64,000 bases of DNA from Hydractinia symbiolongicarpus. Taxonomy: Eukaryota; Cnidaria; Hydrozoa; Anthoathecata; Hydractiniidae. The notes under the pieces were generated by a model. That model made no database searches and was not told the DNA's origin. It saw only the letters and a program-made list of their open reading frames with translations. Position 1 is the stretch's first letter. Each line of letters starts with the position of its first letter. The stretch covers positions 11,656,001 through 11,720,000 of the forward strand of contig NC_079882.1 of the NCBI RefSeq assembly GCF_029227915.1, written 5' to 3'. Both the position numbers and the translations under genes were made by a program. Shown piece by piece: positions 42,601-54,112 of the stretch.

Positions 42601-42905
42601 GTTTTCGTCTCCGTTAACGGCAAATTTGCCGTTAAATAGAATTTTGCTCCCCTCCGCACTTTACGGAACAATCTTTGTGGAGACTTATACGAACACGAGA
42701 TACATTTTTTAACAACCAATTTTAGATTATGGCGGATTTTTACTGTGGAAACATTTTTTAATTTGTTGAATTTTTTTTCATTTTCCCTAAAAGAAACAAA
42801 AAAGGTGAGAAAGTGAAATTAGTCTCCATTTTATATTTTTAACGGACAATGCATTACCCCCTCCCCCCCCTAACAGCCAATTTGCTGTTACGGAGATGAA
42901 AACTG
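42601..42905. repeat. MITE-like element with about 33-bp imperfect inverted ends
   Basis: The left end GTTTTCGTCTCCGTTAACGG and the reverse complement of the right end (GTTTTCATCTCCGTAACAG...) align over about 33 bp with few differences. Each end contains a smaller palindrome; on the left TTAACGGCAAATTTGCCGTTAA is perfect. There is no coding. A C-rich tract precedes the right end. Confidence 0.7.
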
Positions 42906-43804
42906 TTTGTTGACGGCCCCTAAGAAGTGCTTTTTTTGAAAAGGTGCAAGGCTGTAATAAAGTTTAAAAGTTAATAATTGCTACTTATGGTTCTGAAGCA
43001 ACAACAAAATAACATGGTGTGCATAGAAGTAAATTTCTCTTGTTTTATGTTAAGACAACTGAGGTTGGGGAAAGGGGGATGATGAAGCATTTTCACTTTC
43101 TTTTTTTAAAATTTCTTTTTATAAAACATCAAATGTTCGGCTATTAAAATAAAGACAGTTGTATAGCTATATATACTTAGTGTATAAACGTGAAAATTTG
43201 CATGTTTCCATAAATTAGGCGCCGAATTTAAATATGTTAGAATGATCAGAAAATTTCAAACATGTTAACTCGAATCCAAGAATTTTCAGGGAAGAAACAT
43301 CAAATTTGAAAGCCCATCCACTTAAGTCTTATTCTTTTACATACCAAGAGGAACTACAAGACTATAAAATAACAGGGTATTATAGATAGTTCTAGCTACG
43401 ACTTTAAACAAATACAAAAAAATCACATCAGATCAGATAAAAACATCAAAAAGAGATGATGAAAACCTTAGCACATGGCCATTTTGTTGATTGTCTTGCT
43501 CATTCAGTTCAGAACCCGTAGCTTAATATTCAGGACTGCAGAACCCACAACACCTCTCCGCGGCTATATTTCTTCTTTTCAACTAGGGATATCTATCTCA
43601 CCAGGAAAGCGCGGTATGTCAACAGGTAAAATGAAGAAAACAAATGAAAGAGATAAAAGATACAAATTAAAATTTAGATCTTAAAATAAACAAATCTGGT
43701 GGATTTTGCAAGAGTCCGTAAGATTTATGAATAAACTATTTATAAAAAAACACTTTGAGCGCAATACAGGCAGTAATATTGTTTAAATAAAATTGGGATA
43801 CAAT
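42906..43804. other. AT-rich stretch, no gene seen
   Basis: A 69-codon plus-strand frame at 43,475 starts with a hydrophobic, signal-like segment (MAILLIVLLI) but has no homologue I recognise, no conserved features and no splice context. I do not annotate it as a gene. Confidence 0.4.
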
Positions 43805-43875
43805 ACCTCATCTCCAGGGCTTTTCTGCCGTTACGTCAGACTATCCTAGGCCTATACGAGCCCTGGAGACGAGGT
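43805..43875. repeat. Short foldback (hairpin) repeat, CCTCGTCTCCAGGGC type
   Basis: Arms 43805-43821 and 43859-43875 are inverted repeats matching 16 of 17 bases (ACCTCATCTCCAGGGCT / AGCCCTGGAGACGAGGT), with a loop of about 37 bp. A related element lies at 51,664-51,730. Confidence 0.8.
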
Positions 43876-46800
43876 TGGACATAATAAATAACTAAAGTCT
43901 CGGTCACTTTGTGGTCCGCCTAAGGTATTTTCCTTTCTTTATCTCGAACTTTCTCTATCTCGACAAATTGTTTGGTTCCTTGCGAGTTAACCAATCTCTC
44001 TTGTGTGGGATCATAACACAATTCAAAGGCGCTGCTATGCACTCGTTTTGCGAGAGATGACCTATTAGTAAAAGACCAAATAGAAGAACATTATCTGGTT
44101 TCTGACGCTACAAACGAATTCGTTATAATACGTTTATCAAATGACATAAATATAGATATTCGTCTTAAAGCCGATAACTTGGCACTAGCCCTCTTGCACA
44201 ATGCATTAACATGCTAAAACAGAAAGTCTTGTTAGCCATTAAAAACGTAGCTTCTATTGTCTACATCTCTAGACAGTTTTATACGATATTGGAATATAAT
44301 TTTAACATAAAAAAAAAGGAAAAGTTGTCTGAGTATGAGTCTGGACAAACTTCTATTGATATGACGCCAAGAAATCAAATAAAATACTAAACATTGAGCC
44401 AAAACGGGATGACAGACAATTTCAAAAAAAACCTGACAGCAATGTGACTATTTAACTATACTGACGTCGACTGTGGTACTTTTTTATATCATCCAGACAT
44501 ATTGAAGTTTAAAACTAATTTTTGTTGTTCACATCTTAACTTTATTATTAGTATTGTAAATTGTCTTTTTACTTGAAATGATCCAAGTTATACAGAAAAG
44601 TGAAACCTTATCGAACTCCACCCTGCAGCTATCTATATTATAACACCCGTATACGTCGGGCAGTCACAGGACAACCATGGCAGCCCATCGGGTAGACACC
44701 ACAGTAAAAACTTCTTTACAGCTGACACAAGACGTCATAGTCATAACAACACTTCTATGTATTGGACACTTTATAGAAGATATATTTTTCTTTATATAAT
44801 AAAGAAATAATTATCATTTTATTTATTTTTAGCTATATTTAATGGTCTTTTCAGAACTTTTAAAAATTGGACACTCGTAGAGGCTTTTTTATTTTTTCGA
44901 ATAAAAGAACACATTTTACTATATGCTCTTTCTTAACAAGAGGAATCCACGAAGCGGACAACTCTCTACATAGTACACTTTTGGAGGTCCCGATAGTGTT
45001 CTCTATAAAGAGGTATCACTGTGTATCATTTATCCCTCCCGCTTCCCCCATCCCAAAAAGGGTTTGTTTTATTACTAGATCTACAAATGTTTCAGAGAGT
45101 CTACAGAATCACTGAATTATGTTTTTCTATTTCACACAAATAAACTCCTCGAAAAAAACCGCGAAAGCTGCCCACACCGAACCTCAAAGTTATCAGCAAA
45201 ACAAACTCGAAAACTACAAAGCAAAAGTTTTTGTTTATTTTCAAATCCTAGGCTGAATGCAACCGGATTTTCGTTATCTGTCATTACACGAACCATAAAA
45301 CAATATGACCATGTCACGAATCTCTTGTTTGTAGTTGCGATGAGTTATCTAGTGATAAATAACAGAATCCATAGCTGTATTATTAATAAATACATTATCA
45401 GATCATTTAAGATGGTGTCATTGTAGATACGTAGTAGTGAGATCTTATGAACTCATCAACAGGAATGACGTTTTTTACGTACATCATAATTTCTTGTTGA
45501 TCTCGTTGTTATTTTGTTTTAACTCCGCTAAACCTGTAAATACGTAGTTTAACCTTAATACATTATTATCTTAATTTTTTATAAAGAAACCGAAACGGCT
45601 TAGACACTCACGCCATTACAGGAAAAACAACGCTACACATCATACCTTCATGGAATGCTTGTTGTGTAACTTGTTTTCCTCTTCAAATGGAGTACTTGAT
45701 GATTTTATTTGTGTGTTCCGTGCGGAACTATTTGAATGTTTGACGCAAATAAATAGCAACGTTGCAAAAGTATACACAAATATACAAGAAGAAAAATGTA
45801 ATCTTTGTAATATCCTTTTGATATAGGAGTAACACAAAACTTCTCCCTTCTATTTTGGCAATGAATGTTTTGGGCATATATTTCCTTATGTGGCCAAGCT
45901 TACGAAGAAGTATTTGGCTATAACATATTTTTTCTATAAATTTTAAACGACTATTGAATAACGAACTCTACCAAGAAAAGAGAACATATGCACTATTTTA
46001 CAGGCATCCCAAATTTAAAAATTCTTTTTATGGCAAAAACATCCATATATATTTTCATTTGCATTTCCCAACCCTTAAAATGACTAATTGCTGCCATAGC
46101 AACATGCAAAAGGCGGTGCACAAGTTGTTAGCAATGCGTGAAGAATGTATAATATGGCTACACTGTTCCCACTCCATATAAATATCGTAAATGGTTATAA
46201 CACGTCAAGACAATAGTTGGTAACATAAGTATTGCGTTAATGACCAAGGAGTGGTGAAGGTGCTTTAGTGCCTCTAATATTATCTTCAAGGATAATTTTT
46301 TAGGGAAAAGGAGAAAATAATTTCTTTTAAAATACTCCTTCTTTGTGGGATTTTTTTAGGCAAATTATTTTACTATATAAAGGTTAAAAATGAGTAAGTC
46401 CTCCTTAGCCACTAAACCTTCCCCCATATCAAAAATACCTCACTGATAATGGACGCCATTTTTAGGCCCAAAAATGTGTTAGTTAAGATACAAAAAAAAT
46501 CCGGCAAGCTTTTTTTTAAAATAGAAAGTGATGAAGAATAACCACAAATTGTCGAATTGTTCAAAAATTACTGTACGAAACTGTAGAAAATATTACTTAT
46601 AAGTCAAAAAATCTGTCCACAGTATTTTGCAGGCGTTGAAATTGTGATCATGATTTTATAAATAGTCAACTAAAGTACAGTCATTATTGACAGCCTTGTC
46701 AATAAACTGTCATCTTAAGTGACAACAATATCCAAGAGTACTTGTAAACAAACACACAGGATCAACATTATGTAATATTTTTATTTTCCATGTTGCCATG

Positions 46801-49477
46801 GTTATTTACAGCTCAGAAAAAAAACTGTACAACAGCCTGATTCCAACTACCTTGATTTTTCTTATTATAATAGGAAAGGAAATCGACAGATAAAAACGGT
46901 ATAAACAAAGTAATAACGTCAATTACAAGGTTAAACTAGGCTAGGCTTAGAGACATGCTAAATTTAAAACGTCATCAGCGCACGAGCAAGCAAAACAACT
47001 TCCGAAGCCAAAAATGTTATAATTAAACGAGATATGATCAAGTTCACGACAATGTAATATCCTATTTTTATTTTAATTAAACAGACTATTGCAATGAAAG
47101 GCTAGATACTGATTTTTATCTCTAACTCTCTAATTACCAACTATCATAATTAAAAAGAACTTTTACTTTTAGAAACTTTATTCAAAATTTACTTCGCTAA
47201 TGGAGAAGAAATTCTATATAAAACACACAATAATTGCCTTACATAAAAAATACAAAAGACTTTCAATCCGTCAAAATAGTTGACAACTATGCCAAAGAAA
47301 GAAAATAAAAGGGCGCCAAACGTACTTAGTAAAAAAGACTGCGAGTTGGATTGAAGTGTTAAGCATTTATGTAAGACGTCATATCATTAATTTGTTTATT
47401 TATTTTTCAGTTCCGCTAAAACTTAGCTAAATAAAAGTACTGAAGGATGCAGAAAACAAACAACAAACTAGCAAACAAAATAGCGATCAAAAGTGTATGC
47501 ACATATGTACGCATATAAGGCAAATCAAAATAATTCGCGTTGTTCGTATCACTTGTGAGCTAAACATTCTTAATTAAAAATACCTGGGGCGGAGAGTGGA
47601 TGCGCGTGGATCGTTTGCGACAATTGTAGATATCCAAGAGGTATCTAAGAATTATTTAAGGCTCTGTTTAAATGAAAATCTACCGATCATGAAAATTTGA
47701 AATTTTTTGTATGCAGAAGGAGCGCAAACTAACAACGAGATAATGAACGAAATTTTAGTGTTCCTGGGTCTCTCTGTAAACAAATTCAAAAAGACACTAT
47801 TTAAATTTGAAGCCATCTGTATTTAGCCGTTGTATATGTTCCCTATCGATTCTTTTTTAGGTGTTTTATTAAAGTCAAGTTTTGGTGTTTTATCAATGAC
47901 AGTACGGGTAGACTAAAAATCGTGTGTCCAGATTTCTTCAGTGAAGCCGTGCCTGGCTAATTAAGTAACAAATGGTTTTATTGTAAAAGTTTTATTCTGT
48001 GACGTGTGTAGACCTTTTTTATCTTTGCTATTTACTTTAAGAACAAATTTTACAGGATGGTAATACCCATCCTATAGTATCCAACTGTTACTATGAAAAA
48101 ATATAAATTGCAGCTTAGAAGGGATGCAAGAGGGAAGTCTACCATCTTTAGCTTTCTCCTTCCCCACGTATTGTTTTTCTTTGATATCTGGAAACTAAAA
48201 CGACTTATTTCGGATGAAATTTTAAATGATAACGAAACTTCTCGTTGAATCGATGCTGACACAGTAATCCATTGTTGTAAGGGAAATTCAATCGGATAAA
48301 AGCTTTCCCCTTTTTCTAACAATCACCCAATTTATTTCCATCGTGTCTCCAGACACATACCACCCAAAATAAGGCCGTGGGGATGAGTCACAGATTAATA
48401 AATGCGACGTTTGTTTGCTTTGTTGTTTTGTTTGCAGCTGATCAACATTTCTGCATCTCGAATACCTTAAACTCCCACATTGACCTCATTCTGCCACTTT
48501 CAAGATAAATGTTTTTCACAGCAAACAACATCTTCATAGAGCTATCTTTGGATACAACATAAAATGTCAATTTGCAGGAAAGAAGCAGGTTTTTTTTATT
48601 TGATGCTAAATGATTCCAAAATGTGTGTTTTTGAGCCCTAGAGATTATAGCAAAAAAATTATTTTATGTGTGTACGTGCCAGGGATAGAATGATTCAAGG
48701 TACTAAAAATACTTAAGAGTCGACGTTAAATTTATTTGAAGCAATAAAAATTGTTTTCAGTGAAAAAGGTCAGTTTCTTGTTAAGTCACAATCTTAAAAA
48801 ATTAACTTTTTTTTAAACTTTCTATTTTTTTTTCTCAAATTTAACTTTTGCCCTTTCGAGCGGAGTCACTTGTTGTAACGTGTGTAGAAATCAATTGAAG
48901 AATACGTATATCTCCAATTCATATTTCTATATACCCTTCGCCCTTTATTTTCCTCATTAATCACCCCAATTTTGTCCGCAAACCTGTTGACATTTTTAAC
49001 ACCAGGATGGAAAATTTTACTTTTTGGTTTGTCTTTAGATATTTTCAACCCAACCTCAACACAAATTCACATGATTCGTGCATGTTTAGCTAGCTTTTTA
49101 TTATTTTCTTTAACATAAATATCGGTTCCTTGTTTTGAAATACTTTTTTTTGCGTGCATTAATATGATACACTCTCCCTCTTAGTGTTTATTTTTTAAAA
49201 TCCTGAAACCAAAGAAAAGCAAACACTTCTAAAATCTATTGCATAGTCGCGTGTCCAGCCTGAAGTTGTTCTTATTATTTTCTTCTTACGACCTAGAATC
49301 AAGCATACACAAATTTTACAAAATTACAACAAATTTCGGCCTTCCTTCCATTGTTTTTAATTTATTTTTAAAAATGTTATTGTAATGAAGTGTAGCTGTC
49401 AGAATAAGTTTTCCACTTAGTTCCATGCATGGAAGTTGTCAAAAATATGTTTTAACAGTTAATAACCACTTTTGCAG
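43876..49477. other. 5.6 kb of AT-rich sequence without a supportable gene
   Basis: Open frames are short and lack conserved motifs. The longest, a 90-codon minus-strand frame at 48,050-48,322, has no ATG start and no recognisable family. A minus-strand frame at 45,640-45,837 has a hydrophobic segment followed by a GTATGA donor-like site but no ATG and no partner exon. No RNA gene was recognised. Regulatory sequence for the 51-kb gene may lie here but cannot be shown. Confidence 0.4.
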
Positions 49478-49616
49478 AACAGGAGAAGAAGTTGCGAAAG
49501 TCTGTTCCGAAACAAGAAGTAATTTTTCGGCTTTTGCTTTCTCAAAGTGCAATTCTAAGATCTGTTTTCACGCAGGAAATGACGGGTGTCCGAGGTTGTT
49601 AAATTACTGTCATTAA
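49478..49616 (+). CDS. Possible terminal exon of an unrecognised Cys-rich protein
   Basis: After a good 3' splice signal (CACTTTTGCAG) an open segment of about 45 codons reads TGEEVAKVCSETRSNFSAFA, then SKCNSKICFHAGNDGCPRLL, NYCH and stop. The five cysteines and FAFSKC..K.CFHAGNDGC resemble small extracellular Cys-rich lectin/PAN-like modules, but I cannot name the family. No upstream exon was found, so this may be a lone relic or chance. Confidence 0.3.
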
Positions 49617-50499
49617 GTGAGCAATCAGTCGATCATGATCACTTTAAGCATGTTTTTTTTTCTTAACATAGGCATTTAAGCTCACTCTACTTTGTTTGTT
49701 TAAAATTCATGTCAAGGTGAACAAAATTTTTCCTTTATGACAAATTTTCGTAAACAAATGAGTAAAAAATTCACAGAACGCGGAATGCATGACGACGAAT
49801 GTTTTAAGTATCATACGATTAAGAATGTTTTGAAGTTAGCGCTTCCGTATAGCTTTATGTTGATGTTTTACTGTACAAAAATTTTAACAACGCCACACCA
49901 TACTTGAAAAATATTCGCTTCGGTTCCATCATAGTAGATCCTTGAAAACTCGTGTTATGAACCTAAACATTTAGGTCAATACATTGAAACTTAGTCAGCT
50001 CTTCGTTTCATGTAACGTTCCAAATTTGATAAAATACAGAACGGTTAAAAAATGTCCACCGGTAGAAATAACCACGCTTTTTCAGTTATAAATATTTGTG
50101 TTTCTATGTAAGCAAAAGTAAGAATGTGAAGTGCTTTCATTGATCGTTGCTTGCACGTGGAAAACCCACACTATATTCAGTTTTATGTATTGAATGAATC
50201 ATCTTGGACAGAAAAAAAAAACACGAATTTTGAACATCATGACAGTATTTGGCGGATAAAAATCTCTGTTAAATACAAAAGTAAACTTAGAATGTTATTT
50301 GTAGTAAAAATAGAATAGAAATTTGAAACTTGTCATTATCCTTCACATTACGGCCTCATTGGAGTGACAACCGTGAAGGAGAGCTTTTATTTTAAAAGAG
50401 TCAGCAAAATATTATTATTAATTAAAATGAAAAACAACATATGACGTTTACATGAGTTTATCCTAATAAGGAACTTTCATTATTTGCGCTCTCAGAGCA

Positions 50500-50507
50500 T
50501 ATAAATA
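50500..50507 (+). promoter_or_regulatory. TATA box of the 51-kb secreted-protein gene
   Basis: TATAAATA lies about 30 bp before the likely start of a non-coding exon that ends in CTCAG|GTATT at 50575. It is the only well-placed TATA box and leader exon in the window. Confidence 0.6.
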
Positions 50508-50530
50508 CGACACATGCTCGATGTAGCTTT

Positions 50531-50575
50531 TAAAAATCTACTAGAGCTCAACGAAGAAGCATCTCAACAACTCAG
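50531..50575 (+). other. Non-coding first exon (5' UTR) of the secreted-protein gene
   Basis: The start is inferred from the TATA box; the 3' end is a GT donor (CTCAG|GTATTAG). The intron runs 50576-51126 with acceptor TTCTTTTTTAG, and the second exon reaches the ATG after 15 nt. Confidence 0.55.
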
Positions 50576-51141
50576 GTATTAGATTTGCTTCATATAATTA
50601 GTTGTGTCATCATGAAACACTTTTTATTCACATTAATGAAAATTTCTCTGCGCATTCCATTCATACTAAGCAATTTCTCAGCGCGTTATAAAAAATGTTT
50701 TTCCTAGCCATATCATTTATCCACGTCTCGTCACACTAATAACACTAATATATATATAATAACAGTTTTTGGCGGAGGGATACAAAAGGAGCTTGATACA
50801 TCCAAACCGTTATATAAGTCGGATTTAAGAGGTGCCTTAGAAGCACGTCACAACGAGAACTACTAGGAATCTAATTATTACGAAGTCACATTAAAATTGT
50901 TCACATTTTATAAGCACCAATTAAATGGTATATATAAAGAAAACCTCTTAATGCTATACTTGTTATCTTAAAGAGAAGCTTGAATCGGAAACAGGTTCTT
51001 AGTATTCTGATATTTTTATTTTCAAAAACTTCAAGTTGAATGATTTTTGAGGGTTCGTAGAAATAATGGGATTAAGCTTGTATTCGTTTTATTTCTGTAA
51101 TATAAAAATATTTCTTTCTTTTTTAGGATTTATTCTACAAG

Positions 51142-51477
51142 ATGTTTAAGCTATACACTTTTACACTGTTATTCGCTCTATCGATTAGCACACATCTTGT
51201 TGCATCAGCTCCCACGCAAAGTAAAGAATTAAACGATGTCGGATCGATCCAATCGAAAGATTTCACGTGTCGCAGTTTATGTAACGGAGAATACGATATT
51301 TGCTTAGATGCTATTCGTTCTTTTTGGGAGAAGTTTATTTGTTATCATAATCTCCATCAGTGCATATACAAGTGTAAAACAAAAAAACCAATCGCCGCAG
51401 CGCTACATTCAAATGATGTCATGTCGGATTCCATTATAAAAGCGCAAAGAAAAAAACTGAAGCAAATTTGGTCCTAA
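51142..51477 (+). CDS. Small secreted protein (111 residues) with symmetric six-cysteine pattern
   Basis: The N-terminal 23 residues are a clear signal peptide (LYTFTLLFALSI, cleavage likely after ASA). The mature region has Cys at 43, 47, 54, 67, 74 and 78, giving spacing x3-x6-x12-x6-x3, a mirror-symmetric order. It ends in a basic, Cys-free tail (KAQRKKLKQIWS). The spacing places three Cys on one face of each of two helices, so an antiparallel helical hairpin with pairs 43-78, 47-74 and 54-67 is my inference. It is not a ShK, EGF or defensin spacing. I do not recognise the family; function unknown, location extracellular. All coding is in one exon downstream of a leader exon and TATA box. 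Confidence 0.8.
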   Translation: MFKLYTFTLLFALSISTHLVASAPTQSKELNDVGSIQSKDFTCRSLCNGEYDICLDAIRSFWEKFICYHNLHQCIYKCKTKKPIAAALHSNDVMSDSIIKAQRKKLKQIWS

Positions 51478-51663
51478 CAGGTCCGAATATGTTTTGTACA
51501 AAATATTATTTTTCTTTAAATAAGTTATATTTGTTAATTATTATTTATATTTGGTGTATTTAATGTAGAAAAACTTTTAAATATATATATTGTAAATACA
51601 TTGAACACAAGAATATAAATGAATTTTTCAAAAAAATATTTATTATACCTGTTACAACTTTGC

Positions 51664-51730
51664 AACCTCGTCCCAAGGACTTATTAGGCTTTTTATATTT
51701 GGGCGCCTAACAAGTCCTGTGGACGAGGTT
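51664..51730. repeat. Short foldback (hairpin) repeat, AACCTCGTCC type
   Basis: Arms match at 23 of 26 positions (AACCTCGTCCCAAGGACTT on the left, the complement ending GTGGACGAGGTT on the right). Same terminal motif as 43,805-43,875. It lies about 190 bp after the secreted-protein stop codon. Confidence 0.8.
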
Positions 51731-54112
51731 GACGATTTTGTCATGAAGTTTATAAGCTAGTTAGATTAAAATGGGACAAGTGTATTTTTATGGCTGGAAA
51801 GAATTAAAATTTCTTTAAAGAGAAAAAAAAATTTTGATACCGCGGGATTAGATGGATAAATAAAAATAAAATTGACGATAAGACGAAATTAATGTAAGGC
51901 ATAAGCATCAATTCGCATTTGAAAGTTTATCTCTTTAACAATAGCCAAATTCCGTCTGTCTCATTGTTCGCGATTTAAAAGTCGTGTTACGAAAGCACGA
52001 AATGGATTTATGCGCAGGCCACCGACTAGTCTTTATAATAATAGCTATTTTCTGTCTGTCACCCAAAACAGAGTGGTGCTAAACCCCACACGAAATCAAC
52101 AGACAAATCTCCGTGGATTTTTCACGGGCTAAACCACGCACGAAATTTTTAATTTAAGTAATAATATAATAATAAATAACAAATGCTGCGAAGTGGGAAC
52201 TAGTTTGTTAAAAATAAATACCTTAAAATACCGGCCAGTCTAGTGCCCAGTACTTTCTTTTTTTTCGAAACTCTAGAACGAGGCTGCTATTTAAGAATCG
52301 ATATAAACTGTTACGGCTTATAAGCAAAATTTAGTCTGTGCAACAGACGAAATAAAAACATTCACGGAAGAGTATTGTGACGCACAAATACACAAACACT
52401 AACCCGCATCATACCTCCATCTTGATTAGCTGATGGAGAACATAAACACACAACTGACAGTACCACAAAAAATATTGTGTTTGCTCTAGAAAGGAAAGAA
52501 AATGTTGCTTTAAATTTCTCGTTCCCCTTTTGCTTGTAAAAATACGATCACTTTAATGTATTATGTTTGGTTGAATCAACAATAAGATGAAATTCGGGTA
52601 AGCACTTTTTTCACAACTTCGTCCCAGAGTCTTGTGGCACACTAAGTCGTTATTATGAAGATCAACAAGACAAAAACCCTGAAAACTAGGTTGCTTTATT
52701 CACTATACAATACTGTTGGTAAAGTTTGTACGATAACAGTCCTGGTAATTTTGTTGCGCAATGCTCAACCACGAACAGGAAGTTTTACCAAAAAGCACTC
52801 CTTCTATTCTCTCAGACATCAACAGGAAACTTTTTCTACGTAAACAAAAAATAGCAGTACACTCACACGCAAGGTTGCAGTCAAATACAATATGTATTTC
52901 AAACGCTCGAATAACCAATGCTACTCCGCCCTACCCCCTGTAATAAACACACCTGAAGCTATCCTTTGTTTGGTATATGTGTAAACACTATTTTACATAG
53001 GTTATTTGCAATTTTTTCGCTATAACACCATCAACAATGAGAAGAATATTTAAGGCTCTAAGGACAAGGTTGCTGTTTAATAATAAATAGATTTACTGCC
53101 AGGCATTGAATTGTTTGTGTTGGATTCTTGTAACATCGAGAAGAAAATTTCGACTCCATATTATCTTGCAAGACGATTAAGAAGCATTTTAAAGGATCTA
53201 TATTTATACGCATTCGGAAATTGTGGTACGCGCACCTCCCATCGGCGGTCAGGAAATTTTCATCTTAAACATTAACTCAATAACGCTTTTCAAGCATTGG
53301 AAACAGTGCGTGTGTTCAGGATATACAAGTTGAGTTAAAAAACGATTATCTCTTTTTAATGTTGTTAATATTTGACGTTAAAAATGTGTTAAGTAATTTT
53401 TTTAAAAAACTTTTTCACGTATAAGGTATAAATTATGTCAGCTGTCAAATGCAGATCTTTAGGCGGACAGCTGAGTCTTTTAAAAATGCAGTGTCATTTT
53501 TTAAGATTTGAACATGTGATAATTTCTTCTTGATGTCGTTGCAAACTGGTTCTCGAGCTAAGGAAGTGGTTCTAGCGAAAAGTCATGTTGATGGTGCATA
53601 AGTCCATCAATTGTTTTAGACAGGTTAAACACCTGCATCCGGCAATGCATTGCCAGATAGTGTACTATGGGATTGCCAGTGGTAACATTTTTTCAACAAT
53701 TTGCTTACGTACTGTTTCAAAAAAAAAAACACAGCTCTTTAGTTACATGGACCTGACTGAGCCAAACGTGTAATGAAAATCGGTTCCACTTTTACATCCC
53801 TAGAGTTTCTTTTTTATCATTTTGTAAAGAGAAATTTACGAGGTTTGTTAACTTGCGGGTATCCTTTTCGCGCACTGTACAGCAGCACGCCTGAGGTTTT
53901 TTGAAAACACGCGGTAATGTATGTTGCGAGTAAACTCACTTCCCGTGCGATTTTTGACATGCGGTTTTCAGCGCTAAAAAGCTTAAAACATGTAGTTTTT
54001 AAAAATGGTATAATTTTTATTCAGACAACGAATGAAAGAAGTTTAATCGACACATTCTATTTCCTCATATAATATATAAAAAAATAACAAATTAAAAAAT
54101 TCAATTAAAAAT
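51731..54112. other. Intergenic, no gene seen; foldback-family half-motifs
   Basis: 2.4 kb between the secreted-protein gene and the NOL8 3' end. Single arms of the CCTCGTCC family appear at about 52,270 (AACGAGGCTGC), 52,617 (CAACTTCGTCCC) and 53,060 (GGACAAGGTTGC). No coding exon was recognised. Confidence 0.45.

Noticed and set aside
42392-42719. Overlapping 74-89-codon frames on both strands
   Set aside because: They span the junction of the truncated DIRS and the MITE and have no homologue that I recognise.
43475-43684. 69-codon plus-strand frame with signal-like start
   Set aside because: No conserved motif, no promoter or splice context; too short to support.
45640-45837. Minus-strand frame with a hydrophobic segment and donor-like end (possible signal-anchor exon)
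   Set aside because: No ATG in the frame and no downstream exon resembling a glycosyltransferase or other type II protein was found.
48050-48322. 90-codon minus-strand open frame
   Set aside because: No ATG start, no splice partners, no recognisable domain; likely chance.
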